NCBI GenBank assembly: GCA_020634575.1
Contig: JACKBM010000033.1
Coordinates: 1-64,000, forward strand
From: Ardenticatenales bacterium
Lineage (GTDB): Bacteria > Chloroflexota > Anaerolineae > Promineifilales > Promineifilaceae
Direction: 5' to 3'
Length of the DNA: 64,000 nt
Part shown: positions 45,224 to 57,535 of the stretch, one piece after another
Numbering within the stretch: position 1 is the first letter of the stretch
Layout of the letters: each line of letters starts with the position of its first letter
Made by a program: the position numbers and the translations under genes
The notes under the pieces: generated by a model
Databases searched by the model: none
What the model saw: the letters and a program-made list of their open reading frames with translations, nothing else
Told to the model about the DNA's origin: nothing

Positions 45224-46186
45224 ATGCCGCAAGTTATCATCCTGGGTGATGCCTGCGTGGATATGGCCATCCATCTCCCGGATCGCTCGCGTGGCATGCC
45301 CGATCTCAGCCAATCTGTGCCCCACCTCTTCGGCGGTGGCTCTGGAGCCAACGTGGCCGTAGCCCTGGCTCGCCTGGGCGCAGACGTAGGCCTGATTGGC
45401 GCCGTAGGTGACGACGGTTACGGCCGCTGGGTTCGCGATGATTTGGCCCGTGAAGGGGTCGACGTCCGCGGTATCAGCACGGTGACGGAAGCGTTTACCC
45501 CCATGGTCATCGCCATGATCGAACCCAATGGTGAACGGCTGGTTGTAGTTTGGCCGCCCGAGAAAGGCGCGCATGTGATGTTGAAGCCGGCTGCCGTGGA
45601 CCGGCAGCTGCTTACCACTGCCCGATGGCTCCATGTCACCGGTATGGTGTTGCGCGATTCGCCCGTCCGCGAAACCACCCTGCAGGCGATGGCGCTGGCC
45701 CGAGCGGCTGGGGTAACCGTCTCCCTGGACCTGAATCTACGTATCGAGCTCTGGGGACTGGAGGATGACGTGCGGGCAACCTTCCACGAGGCCGCACGCC
45801 TGGCCGATGTCGTCCTGGGCAACGCCTGGGAAGAATTGGTGCCGCTCACGGGGGCAGCCACTGTCCAAAGCGCCTCGCGACAGCTGGGCGAAGGCAAGCG
45901 CGTGGTGGTGGCACGGCAAGGCGCCCAGGGCGCTCTGGTCACGACACCAACCGAGAGTTTTGCCGTCCCCGCCTTCCCTGCCCAGGTACTGGACACGCTG
46001 GGCGCGGGCGATGCTTTCAATGGCGGCTTCATCGCCGCTGCGTTGACAACAGGCGATATCTTTGAAGCGGCACGCTGGGGTAATGGTGTAGCCGCCCTGA
46101 AAATTAGCCGGCCTGGCGCCCGCGGCCTGCCCTCACTGCCTGAATTGCAGGCGCTGCTGTGGGCGGTTGACGCCCCGGCCGATTAG
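45224..46186 (+). CDS. PfkB-family sugar kinase
   Basis: A 320-residue ribokinase-like kinase. The N-terminal GGGSGANVAVALARLGADVGL is the first PfkB signature and DTLGAGDAFNGGF, with catalytic D263, is the second. Both are complete, so it should be active. It begins immediately after the stop of the TrpF-like gene, and the two proteins probably act in sequence on one sugar phosphate. The substrate is unknown. Transcription presumably starts at the -10 next to the palindrome array. Confidence 0.9.
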   Translation: MPQVIILGDACVDMAIHLPDRSRGMPDLSQSVPHLFGGGSGANVAVALARLGADVGLIGAVGDDGYGRWVRDDLAREGVDVRGISTVTEAFTPMVIAMIEPNGERLVVVWPPEKGAHVMLKPAAVDRQLLTTARWLHVTGMVLRDSPVRETTLQAMALARAAGVTVSLDLNLRIELWGLEDDVRATFHEAARLADVVLGNAWEELVPLTGAATVQSASRQLGEGKRVVVARQGAQGALVTTPTESFAVPAFPAQVLDTLGAGDAFNGGFIAAALTTGDIFEAARWGNGVAALKISRPGARGLPSLPELQALLWAVDAPAD

Positions 46187-46201
46187 CCAATGACCCATTT
46201 C

Positions 46202-46230
46202 TTGCTACGATAGGTTTTCGTCTATACAAT
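46202..46230 (+). promoter_or_regulatory. Promoter of the glycine riboswitch-gcvH-gcvP operon
   Basis: TTGCTA (46202-46207), 17 bases, TACAAT (46225-46230). The predicted start, near 46237, is about 25 bases ahead of the first aptamer. Confidence 0.7.
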
Positions 46231-46261
46231 TCGTTTACATTATCAGTGCCTACAAACCTGC

Positions 46262-46445
46262 CGGGAGAGATCCAGGCTTGGGCGCCGAAGGGGCAAGGGC
46301 AATACGCCGGTTGTGCGGCGATTGCCTGAAACTCTCAGGCAAAAGGACCGGCCGGTTTGGCACCCCTGGAGAGTGTGATCCTGGTGATCACCGCCGACGG
46401 GGCAAATCACGGCTCAGCGCCCGTGATGAATCTCTCAGGCTAACC
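46262..46445 (+). promoter_or_regulatory. Tandem glycine riboswitch
   Basis: Two consecutive gcvT-type aptamers. The first shows GGGAGAGATCC, then GCCGAAGGGGCAA, AACTCTCAGGCAAAAGGAC and CTGGAGAG (about 46262-46373). The second shows GATCACCGCCGACGGGGCAA and ATCTCTCAGGCTAACCACAGG (about 46374-46450). It precedes glycine-cleavage genes, its usual target. Glycine binding would promote expression. The first aptamer contains one ACCGGCCGGT decamer (46347-46356) in its variable stem. Confidence 0.95.
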
Positions 46446-46492
46446 ACAGGGGGCGACGACATTCAACAGTCGTCGCCCCCTGTTTTCATTTT
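46446..46492 (+). terminator. Riboswitch expression-platform terminator
   Basis: A perfect 15-bp stem, ACAGGGGGCGACGAC with its complement around an 8-base loop, followed by TTTCATTTT. Its 5-prime arm shares bases with the end of aptamer 2, so glycine binding could prevent the terminator forming: an ON switch. Confidence 0.9.
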
Positions 46493-46520
46493 AAAACCTG
46501 CGAGAGCCAGGAGGACGCTC

Positions 46521-46907
46521 ATGAGTAATATTCCCGCCGACCTGATGTACACCAGTGACGATGAATGGGTCAAAATCGAGGGCAACATCGCCACTATCGG
46601 TATCACCGACTATGCCCAGGATCAGCTATCCGATATCGTCTACCTGGAACTGCCAGCCGTAGGCGATGTGATCGCTGTGGGGGAAGCTTTTGGTGTCGTC
46701 GAATCGGTCAAGGCCGCTTCGGACATGTACGCCCCCCTGTCCGGTACCGTCGCCGAGGTCAATGAGGCGCTGGTCGACGCGCCAGAAGCCATCAATGACG
46801 ATCCGTACGGCGCCTGGATGGTCAAAATCGAAATGAGCAATAGCGACGAACAGGGCGACCTGCTCGATGCCACGGCTTACGAAGCTTCGGTCAGCGATCG
46901 CAGCTAA
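46521..46907 (+). CDS. gcvH: Glycine cleavage system H protein
   Basis: The lipoyl carrier of the glycine cleavage system, 128 residues. ATG 46521 is preceded by AGGAGGAC; the longer frame back to 46278 is only riboswitch sequence. The lipoylation lysine is K64 in GVVESVKAASDMYAPLSG. The start (MYTSDDEWVKIEGNIATIGITDYAQ) and the ending NDDPYGAWMVKIEM are canonical. It is cotranscribed with gcvP, 84 bases downstream, under glycine-riboswitch control. gcvT is not in the window. Confidence 0.97.
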   Translation: MSNIPADLMYTSDDEWVKIEGNIATIGITDYAQDQLSDIVYLELPAVGDVIAVGEAFGVVESVKAASDMYAPLSGTVAEVNEALVDAPEAINDDPYGAWMVKIEMSNSDEQGDLLDATAYEASVSDRS

Positions 46908-46991
46908 CAATCTTCCAGCAACAACCATAATTACCCGCTACTCCCGGACTGACAAACCGCCAGTCGGTTAATTCCTGCCAAGGAGCCGCAT

Positions 46992-49889
<2,898 letters not shown>

Positions 49890-49916
49890 GCGCCAGCCTG
49901 GCTTGAATAAAGTCAA

Positions 49917-49957
49917 AACGCCCGGCGCTGGCCAGCCAGTGCCGGGCGTTTTTGTTT
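49917..49957 (+). terminator. Intrinsic terminator of gcvHP
   Basis: AACGCCCGGC-x-CTGG pairs with CCAG-x-GCCGGGCGTT and runs into TTTTTGTTT. The rest of the 313-base gap to 50203 shows only a possible CACTCACC/GGTGGGTG hairpin around 50157 and no gene. Confidence 0.9.
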
Positions 49958-50202
49958 GACAGCGCCGGTAAGAGCGGTAATTAGGCGTGTCCGCACCGTG
50001 ACAAAAGACAATTCCTGGGGGCCAGATCATCTGGTATAAGCGATAGTTGGGTATCTCTGCCGTAAGGCGCAGCCACCCCGGTTCGTTACAACTCGAATTA
50101 TGAGTGAATGCTGAAATGCTCGAACCGGCCGGTCCACTCCCTCGTTAACAGGGTGTCACTCACCACCAATCCGGTGGGTGTTCTGGCACGGAAGGTTTGC
50201 GC

Positions 50203-50754
50203 ATGATGAAGTTCGCTCCACTCTGGTCTCGCTTTCTCCTTTTAGCGGTGCTCCTCCTCGCGGTTGGCCTGGCCGTGGCCCAGCTTGCGCCCCGGCCGAG
50301 CCTGACCCTGGCCATGCTGCAACAAGCGAACTGCCAGAACGATGCCAGCGGCCGGCCCATTAATGGCTTTGCTGATCCGACAACAGTGGAAAGCCTGGGG
50401 CAGCGCTTTGACCTGGGTCCAGGCTTTCATAGTTTCGTCAGCGCCAGCTATGTGGATACGGCTCTGACCTATTTTCAGTATGATTGCCTGATCTTCGTGT
50501 ATGATGATAGGGCGTCAGCTGCTCGCTTTGTCGACCACTGGTGTGCCGACGACAGCCGGCGCACAGAACCGTTTCTCGAAGCGGAGCAAGGCTGCCAGAT
50601 TACGACCATCCCCTACACGGTCATGCTCCGGCAGGGAAACCTGGTTATGAACATCCGCACCGATATGGGACCAGGGGTTGCTGAACGAATTGCCAACGAT
50701 GTTTTAGGGCGTGTAAGGACGCTTGAAAAAAGATATGAAACGCTACCCGGTTAA
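50203..50754 (+). CDS. Small secreted protein of unknown function
   Basis: 183 residues. ATG 50203 is chosen for GGAAGG seven bases upstream. A signal peptide or anchor spans about residues 4-24 (FLLLAVLLLAVGLAVAQ). The mature part carries several cysteines (C42, one in YDCLIFVYDD, one in HWCADD and one in QGCQIT) that could form two disulfides. It has no recognisable family motif. The gene overlaps the start of the alpha-2-macroglobulin-like gene by 20 bases, so the two are translationally coupled and may act together at the cell surface. Functional assignment is not possible from the sequence. Confidence 0.65.
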   Translation: MMKFAPLWSRFLLLAVLLLAVGLAVAQLAPRPSLTLAMLQQANCQNDASGRPINGFADPTTVESLGQRFDLGPGFHSFVSASYVDTALTYFQYDCLIFVYDDRASAARFVDHWCADDSRRTEPFLEAEQGCQITTIPYTVMLRQGNLVMNIRTDMGPGVAERIANDVLGRVRTLEKRYETLPG

Positions 50755-53700
50755 ACGATCTCTACTCCTCCTGCTTATCCTGGCCCTCGCCCTTGTCGCT
50801 TGCCGGCGGGACGACGAGCCGGAGGAGCCAACATCTACCCCGGTACCGGCTACGGCAACGCCAGTGGAAGCCACGGAGCCCACGCCCGCAGCCGCAGAGC
50901 CCACCCCGGCACCTGTCACAGTTGCTGCTGAACCAACGGCCCTGGACCCAGCCCTGATAGACTGGGCGCCGCAGCTCGTTTACAGCAGCCCGGCACCGGG
51001 TGAGAAATCACTCCTGAGCGGCGCCATCACCATCCGCTTTGACCAGCCCATGGACACAGATTCGGTAGAAGAAGCGTTTGCCATTGCGGCGGCGGATGGG
51101 AGTGTGCCTGATGGTTCATTCCAGTGGCCGCGGCCGGATACGCTCATCTTTGTGCCGGCTACCGAGCTGAAGCGGGCGGAGAATTACAAGGTCACCGTCG
51201 CTAACTCGGCCATGGGCGCCAATGGCGAGACATTGACTGACCCAATTGCCCTGGAACTGCAAACGGTCGGCTTCCTGGAAGTGGCCCAGGTTTTGCCAGG
51301 GCCAGACACGGACGAGGTGCAGACAGATGGGGCGATTACGGTTTTGTTTAACCGGCCGGTTGTCCCCCTCGTCACCACCGCCCAGCAGGATGAATTACCA
51401 GACCCGCTGTCCATTTCACCAGATATCCCTGGCAATGGCCGCTGGATCTCCACCAGCATCTACCGCTTTGAGCCCGACGAAGGCTTCGCCGGCGCCACAA
51501 CCTACGACGTGACCATCGCCGCCGGGCTGGAAGACGTCGTCGGCAGCGTCCTGGAAGAGGATTACAGCTGGCAGTTCACCACCTTCGCCCCCACAGTGGT
51601 TCAGACCATACCATTCCAACAGGCCACCGATGTCGTCCCCACCGAGCCGATCACCGTCACTTTCAACATGCCGATGGAACGGAGTTCAACTGAAGCCGCC
51701 TTTAACCTGAGCATCGTCTCAGGGGATGGGGACGCAGTGCCGGAATTCAGTTTCGACTGGAGTGAGAATGACACCGTCCTGACTGCCATGCCGGTCCGGC
51801 GGCTCAGCCTGGCCACCAGCTACAACATTGAGATCGCCAGCTCAGCCCTGAGTGCCAATGGCGCCGCCAACCTGGAAGGGTTCAGCTTCAGCCGCTTTTC
51901 GACAGTGCCTTTCCCGGCGGTGATTCGTACCCAACCGGGCAACAACGCCCAGGCCGATCCATTCGCCAACGGCGTGGACATCACCTTCGCCTCGCCCATG
52001 GATTTTGCCACCCTCGAAGACCGCATCGTCATTGAACCAGAACCCGATGAGGTGCAGTATTTTGAAGGGCTGGCCAACCTGTTTATCCGGTTTGACATGG
52101 AACCGCGCACCGAGTACACGGTAACGGTGCCGGGCAGCGCCGCGGATCCTTATGGCAACACCCTCGGAGAACCGTATACCTGGCGTTTCACCACTGCCGG
52201 CCGGCCGCCGCTGGTCTCGCTCAATCTGCCACTGGATCGGCTGGCCCAATTCAGCAGCAGCTTCCCCACCGATGTGCAACTTGCCTACCGGAACGTGAGC
52301 CAGATCGACATCTCACTTTATGAGATGGATTTCCCCTTTGTTCTGCTACTCTCGCCGCAGCAGTATGACAACGAGTTCCTGTTGCAGCCGGCTGATCAGA
52401 CCTGGTCCATCGAAACACCGGCCACAGACACCGCGGCCGTCTTTGACCTGCAACTGGCCGATGGGGCCGCCCTGCCCAACGGCATCTACTTCCTGCGCGT
52501 CAGCAGCCCCAGTCTCAACTCAGACAGCCAGTTCTGGCAAAACCAGGGTTCGTTCCTGGTCGTCGCGGACACCAATCTGGTCGTAAAAGAAACTTTTGGG
52601 GCCGTTTACGTCTGGGCAACCGACCTGGCTTCCGGGCTGCCGGTGAGCGGTCGTGCTATCGATATTTACTCACAGCAGGACGGCTTCATGGGCAGCGGCA
52701 CTACCAACAGTGACGGCCTGGCCATCATCGACTATGAACCGTCCGAAAATTACCTGGCCGGTGTGGTGGCCGTCACGGGCACGCCCGGCGGGGCAAACTA
52801 TGGCGTGGCCGCCAGCAGCTGGTCTGCTCGCACCGAAGGCTGGTCGTTTGGTCTGGCCAATGATTGGGGTGAGCAACCAGAGCAGGAAACTTACATCTTC
52901 ACCGACCGGCCGATCTACCGGCCCGGCGACACGCTCTACTTCCAGGGCTATGTCCGCCAGACAAACTATGGTCGTTATACCCTGCCAGCCACCGGCGAGG
53001 CTGAGCTAACCCTCCAGCCCAACTTCTACCTGGATGGACCTACCGAACCGGTCAGCCTCCCCGTCACCATTGATGAGCTGGGTGGTTTTGCCGGCGAGTT
53101 CAACATCCCCGAAGGCTACCCACTGGGCACCTACGGTTTGCAGTTCACCGGCGGCAGTTACAATGCCTACCGGCAAATCACAGTGGCGGAATACCGGGCG
53201 CCGGAGTTCCTGGTTACCGTCACTCCGGAAGTTGACGAAACCCTGCGCGGTGAAGAAGTCGATGTCACCATCGAGACGAGCTACTTCTTTGGTGGGCCAG
53301 CCGCGGATCTGAATGTGCAGTGGAATGTCACCGTCAACAGCTACATCCTGCCGTTCGAGGGTCGCTATTACAGCTTCACCGAACAGGACAGCTACTTCTA
53401 CGATCCGTTTAACTTCAGCGGTTTCGGTGGCCGTTGGCTGCTCGGCGGCGAAGGGGTCACCGATGGCAATGGCCAATTGAAGATCACCCTGCCCGCCGAC
53501 CTGTTGGCGGAAATGCCAGACGGCAGCCACACCATCACCGTCGAGGCGCTGGTAGCTGACATCAGCGAGTTCCTGGTCGTCTCCCGCAATGACGTTACGT
53601 TCCATGCGGCTGAGCAATATGTCGGCATTGTGCCGGCTGAGTCGCTGGTGCAGGCCGGCCTGGAAGCGTCCGTCGACCTGTTGACGACGGATTGGGAGAG

Positions 53701-56700
53701 TGAGCCGGCCGCGAACATCCCCGTCGAAGTAGTCTTCTACAAGCGGGAATGGGAACGGGTACGCAACAACCAATTTGGCCAATACATCACCCAATGGGAG
53801 CCGGTTGATACCGAGATCGAACGGGTCGAGGTAACGACAGACAACCGGGGCGAAGCGTCAGCCAGCTTTGTGCCGCCGGATGGGGGCAGCTACTATATCG
53901 TGGCCACGCTGACAGACAGCGGCGGCCGCCAGCAAAGCAGCAGCACCTACCTCTGGGCCCTGGATGAGTCGTTTGCCGGCTGGCGCACTGACCCGGCCGA
54001 GAAGCGCATGGATCTGATCGCTGACAAGCGCGAATACAACAGTGGCGATACAGCCACCATCCTGGTCCAATCCCCATTCAATGAGCCGACCGAAGCCTGG
54101 GTCACGATCGAGCGCGGCCCCATCATCGAGCAATTCGTGACGACGATTAACGGCGGCAGTGACAGCCTGACTATCCCGATTGAGGAGCTTTATGCGCCCA
54201 ATGTGTTCGTCACCGTGGTGGTGATCCGGCCGGAAGGCGGCGCTGACTCGCCCTACGCCGATATCCGCCTCGGGCTCATCGAATTAATCGTCAATCCTGA
54301 GCCGCTGAGCCTCAATATTGAGATTAACGCGGCCGACACGCCATATCAGCCGCGCGATGAAGCCACGTTTGACATCCAGGTAACCGACTACCTCGGCCAG
54401 CCGGTCAGCGCTGAGCTGACGGTCGCCCTGGTCGACCTGGCTGTCCTGACCTTGAAGGCGGACAATGCGCCGCCCATTCTGGACGCGTTCTATTACCGCC
54501 AGCCGATGCGCAGCCGTCTGGGCGCCGGCCTTTTCCTGTCCGGCGAAGGGCTGGAGCTGGAGATACCGGAGCAGATTCTGGGCCTGGGCGGCGGCGGTGG
54601 CGGTGGCGCCCTTGAAGAAAGCGCCCTGGCCATCCGGGCGGAAGATGACGAGGCCGGTGCTGACGACGTTCGCTCCGACTTCCGCGATACAGCTTACTGG
54701 GAAGGCCAGATCGAAACTGACGCCAATGGTCAGGCGACGGTCACAGTGCCGCTGCCGGACAATCTGACCACCTGGCGGTTAAGCGCCAAAGCGATTACCG
54801 CCGACACCCTGGTCGGCCAGTCGACGGCCGACATCGTGGTCACCAAGCCGGTATTGCTCCGGCCGGTCACCCCCCGCTTCTTCACCTTCGGCGACCGGGT
54901 CTTCATCGGCGCCATCGTCAACAACAACACCGATGCAGCCATTGAAGCTGAGGTCTCCCTGGAGGCTGATGGCGTCACCCTGGTCGACGCGGCGACGCAA
55001 ACCGTGGACGTGGCTGCCCATCGTGGGCAACTGGTTCGCTGGGAAGTGACCGTCGACAACGTCGAGTTTGTGGATCTCACCTTCCGTGTGGAGGCGGGCG
55101 ACTACAGCGACGCCACCAAACCAACATTCGGCATTGCCCCGGATCAAGTTATTCCGGTTTACCGGTTTAATGCTGAGGACATCGTCGGCACCGCCGGCGT
55201 GTTGGAGGCATTGGGCCGCCGCGTTGAGGCCGCGTTGCTACCGGCCAATCTCGATCCCTCGCTGGGCGACATCAGCGTGACGCTGAGCCCGTCGCTGGCA
55301 GCGGCGCTGATTGAAGCGCTGGATTACACCCGCGACTATGAGTACGATCCGCAATGCGCCGGCGGTCTGGGTGACCGGTTGCTGAGTACAGTTGCTATCG
55401 CCCGCGCCTTTAATCTGCTGGAGATCGACCGGCCGGATACCATGGCCACGCTCGACGACCTCATCCCGCAGGACATCACGCAACTGGCCACCCTGCAAAA
55501 GGCAGATGGCGGCTGGGGCTGGTGCTACACACCGGAAAGCCACCCGTGGCTGACCGCCTACATCCTGCTCGGCCTGAGCAAGGCCGATGAAGCAGGCTAC
55601 GATGTTCCCAGTGGCGTCATTCGTGGCGGCACCGATTACCTCAGCGATCAGCTTGAGGAGATGACGGCCCTCAACGAGAGCTGGGAAGTCAATCGACAGG
55701 CATTCTTCCTCTACATCCTGGCCCAGAATGGCGCTCAGGTGGAGGATGAGGCCATTGAGCTGGTGGCTGAGAAGCGCGGCTTGCTTGATCCGTATGCCAA
55801 AGCGCTGCTGCTAATGGTCAACCTCGACGAGGAGACCGAAGCCACCCTGCTGTCGGATCTCGGCGACGACGTCGTGCTCAGCGCGACTGGCGCCCATTGG
55901 GAAGACCAGAGCCGCGACTTCCGCAACCTGAGCAGCGACGTGCGCGGTACAGCCATGATCATCAACGCGCTGTCACTCAAACAGCCCGACAGCCTGCTCG
56001 GACCAAATGCAGTCCGCTGGATCATGGCGGCGCGCACCGCCGGTCACTGGTCAACCACCCACGAAACTGCCTGGACGATCTTCGCCCTGACCGACTGGAT
56101 GGTCGCTACCGGCGAAGCGGAGGCTGATTACAGCTACGCTTTGGCCGTCAATGGCCAGGTCACCAACGAGGGCAGTTTCGACGAGGACAATCTGGCCGAA
56201 AATGTTGATCTGGTATTGCCGCTGGACCAGTTGGTGCCAGAAGCATTGAACTACTTCGACTTCCAGATTACCTCTGGTCAGGGACGGCTCTACTACACCC
56301 TGCACCTGGACGCGTTTGTCGACGCCAACTCGGTGCAGGCGGTGGACCGCGGCTTCACCGTGCAGCGGGTCTACTACGATGCCGCCTGTGATCCGGAGAC
56401 AGAAAGTTGCGAGCCGATCACGTCAATTGCAGCGGGCCAGCAGGTCCGGGTAGAGTTGACCATCACGACGGAGACCGATCACACCTTCGTGATGGTGGAG
56501 GATCCGCTACCGGCCGGTGCCGAAGGGCTGGACCCGAACCTGGACATCAGCTCGGCCCAGTTCGGCGCCGGTATCGAAAATCAGGATTATCGCTACGGCT
56601 ATTGGGGCTGGTGGTATTTCAACAATATCCAGTTCCGCGATGACCGGGTGGTATTCCTGAGCAACTATTTACCGGCCGGTACGTATCAATACACGTACTT

Positions 56701-56815
56701 CATGCAGGCCACCATCCCTGGCGAATTCCAGGTCCGGCCAACCGTGGCCCGGGAAGTGTACTTCCCCGAGGTCTTCGGCCGGGCGGATGGGCTGGTCTTC
56801 ACGATTGACGAATAA
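50735..56815 (+). CDS. Giant alpha-2-macroglobulin-like lipoprotein without thioester
   Basis: 2026 residues from ATG 50735; TTG 50723 is also in frame. A lipoprotein signal (LALALVAC) is followed by a Pro/Thr/Glu-rich linker. Four or so Ig-like SbsA/Big_5 modules come next (each with an ITIRFDQPMD-like strand), to about residue 500. The macroglobulin MG2 hallmark FTDRPIYRPGDTLYFQGYVRQ is at about 720. A Gly-rich stretch and bait-like region lie near 1285-1320, and the A2M core has TVPLPDNLTTWRLSAKA. In the thioester domain the usual CxEQ is replaced by C1541-AGG (DPQCAGGLGDRL), so no thioester can form, yet the alpha-toroid helices and WGWCYTPESHPWLTAYILLGL persist. Family members trap attacking proteases; this one would have to do so non-covalently. 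No pbpC partner is nearby. Confidence 0.88.
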   Translation: MKRYPVKRSLLLLLILALALVACRRDDEPEEPTSTPVPATATPVEATEPTPAAAEPTPAPVTVAAEPTALDPALIDWAPQLVYSSPAPGEKSLLSGAITIRFDQPMDTDSVEEAFAIAAADGSVPDGSFQWPRPDTLIFVPATELKRAENYKVTVANSAMGANGETLTDPIALELQTVGFLEVAQVLPGPDTDEVQTDGAITVLFNRPVVPLVTTAQQDELPDPLSISPDIPGNGRWISTSIYRFEPDEGFAGATTYDVTIAAGLEDVVGSVLEEDYSWQFTTFAPTVVQTIPFQQATDVVPTEPITVTFNMPMERSSTEAAFNLSIVSGDGDAVPEFSFDWSENDTVLTAMPVRRLSLATSYNIEIASSALSANGAANLEGFSFSRFSTVPFPAVIRTQPGNNAQADPFANGVDITFASPMDFATLEDRIVIEPEPDEVQYFEGLANLFIRFDMEPRTEYTVTVPGSAADPYGNTLGEPYTWRFTTAGRPPLVSLNLPLDRLAQFSSSFPTDVQLAYRNVSQIDISLYEMDFPFVLLLSPQQYDNEFLLQPADQTWSIETPATDTAAVFDLQLADGAALPNGIYFLRVSSPSLNSDSQFWQNQGSFLVVADTNLVVKETFGAVYVWATDLASGLPVSGRAIDIYSQQDGFMGSGTTNSDGLAIIDYEPSENYLAGVVAVTGTPGGANYGVAASSWSARTEGWSFGLANDWGEQPEQETYIFTDRPIYRPGDTLYFQGYVRQTNYGRYTLPATGEAELTLQPNFYLDGPTEPVSLPVTIDELGGFAGEFNIPEGYPLGTYGLQFTGGSYNAYRQITVAEYRAPEFLVTVTPEVDETLRGEEVDVTIETSYFFGGPAADLNVQWNVTVNSYILPFEGRYYSFTEQDSYFYDPFNFSGFGGRWLLGGEGVTDGNGQLKITLPADLLAEMPDGSHTITVEALVADISEFLVVSRNDVTFHAAEQYVGIVPAESLVQAGLEASVDLLTTDWESEPAANIPVEVVFYKREWERVRNNQFGQYITQWEPVDTEIERVEVTTDNRGEASASFVPPDGGSYYIVATLTDSGGRQQSSSTYLWALDESFAGWRTDPAEKRMDLIADKREYNSGDTATILVQSPFNEPTEAWVTIERGPIIEQFVTTINGGSDSLTIPIEELYAPNVFVTVVVIRPEGGADSPYADIRLGLIELIVNPEPLSLNIEINAADTPYQPRDEATFDIQVTDYLGQPVSAELTVALVDLAVLTLKADNAPPILDAFYYRQPMRSRLGAGLFLSGEGLELEIPEQILGLGGGGGGGALEESALAIRAEDDEAGADDVRSDFRDTAYWEGQIETDANGQATVTVPLPDNLTTWRLSAKAITADTLVGQSTADIVVTKPVLLRPVTPRFFTFGDRVFIGAIVNNNTDAAIEAEVSLEADGVTLVDAATQTVDVAAHRGQLVRWEVTVDNVEFVDLTFRVEAGDYSDATKPTFGIAPDQVIPVYRFNAEDIVGTAGVLEALGRRVEAALLPANLDPSLGDISVTLSPSLAAALIEALDYTRDYEYDPQCAGGLGDRLLSTVAIARAFNLLEIDRPDTMATLDDLIPQDITQLATLQKADGGWGWCYTPESHPWLTAYILLGLSKADEAGYDVPSGVIRGGTDYLSDQLEEMTALNESWEVNRQAFFLYILAQNGAQVEDEAIELVAEKRGLLDPYAKALLLMVNLDEETEATLLSDLGDDVVLSATGAHWEDQSRDFRNLSSDVRGTAMIINALSLKQPDSLLGPNAVRWIMAARTAGHWSTTHETAWTIFALTDWMVATGEAEADYSYALAVNGQVTNEGSFDEDNLAENVDLVLPLDQLVPEALNYFDFQITSGQGRLYYTLHLDAFVDANSVQAVDRGFTVQRVYYDAACDPETESCEPITSIAAGQQVRVELTITTETDHTFVMVEDPLPAGAEGLDPNLDISSAQFGAGIENQDYRYGYWGWWYFNNIQFRDDRVVFLSNYLPAGTYQYTYFMQATIPGEFQVRPTVAREVYFPEVFGRADGLVFTIDE

Positions 56816-56871
56816 CAGATAACCGGGCCAGGTGCGGGACGCCGCGCCTGACCCGGACACACAGGATCGTT

Positions 56872-57420
56872 ATGAAGCTGTTCGGTTCCCGCCCTCATGA
56901 ATGGACCCGGGCTCTGCTGGGAGCCCTGACCGGCGCCCTGACCGGCCCCTGGTGGTTGGTCGCCCAGGTCAATGTGCCGGCGGCCATCATTATCTTTCTG
57001 GCTGGGGGCGCGGCCGGCGGCTACCTGGGCCGGCGCATCGGCCGCAATATGGGTGAGTTAAGCAATGAACGAAGCTGGCGCGACTGGGCTCGGGAAGGTG
57101 CCATCATCGGCGCGGTGACCGGCCTGGCAGTCGGAGCTATCGGCGGCGCCTTAACCGCCATCCTCTTTTCCGGCGGTACCGGTTCAGTCGAACTATGGTT
57201 CTTCCAGATTTTGCAGCGCATGTTGCAGAGCTGGGTTCCGGCTGTCATCGGCGGGCTGCTGCTGGGGGCTGGCGCTGGTGTCGGCATCGGCCGGATGTAC
57301 CATCGCCGCTACTTCGACATCACCATCCTTCATGAACCCGATCCGATGTTGACCGAGGCTGAAGCCGTGCCAAGCTCTACTGAATCGGCTCCATTGGAAG
57401 AACAGATCATCATCGAGTAA
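56872..57420 (+). CDS. Glycine-rich membrane protein
   Basis: 182 residues. Two or three paired hydrophobic segments are rich in Gly and Ala: ALLGALTGALTG, IIIFLAGGAAGGYLGRRIG, GAIIGAVTGLAVGAIGGAL and VIGGLLLGAGAGVGIGRMY. The GxxxG spacing resembles glycine-zipper or small-channel proteins. A cytoplasmic acidic tail of about 40 residues ends the protein (SSTESAPLEEQIIIE). I recognise no defined family. It lies 56 bases after the macroglobulin gene on the same strand, with no terminator visible, and may share its transcript. Confidence 0.6.
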   Translation: MKLFGSRPHEWTRALLGALTGALTGPWWLVAQVNVPAAIIIFLAGGAAGGYLGRRIGRNMGELSNERSWRDWAREGAIIGAVTGLAVGAIGGALTAILFSGGTGSVELWFFQILQRMLQSWVPAVIGGLLLGAGAGVGIGRMYHRRYFDITILHEPDPMLTEAEAVPSSTESAPLEEQIIIE

Positions 57421-57535
57421 TCGACTGGCCCCAAAGGCCTATCACTTTCAGGACAATAATTCGCGGCACCGGCTCATTTCATGGCAGAATGAGCCGTGTT
57501 GGCTTCTCTATAAGAGGCGTGATAAAAGGTAGCTT

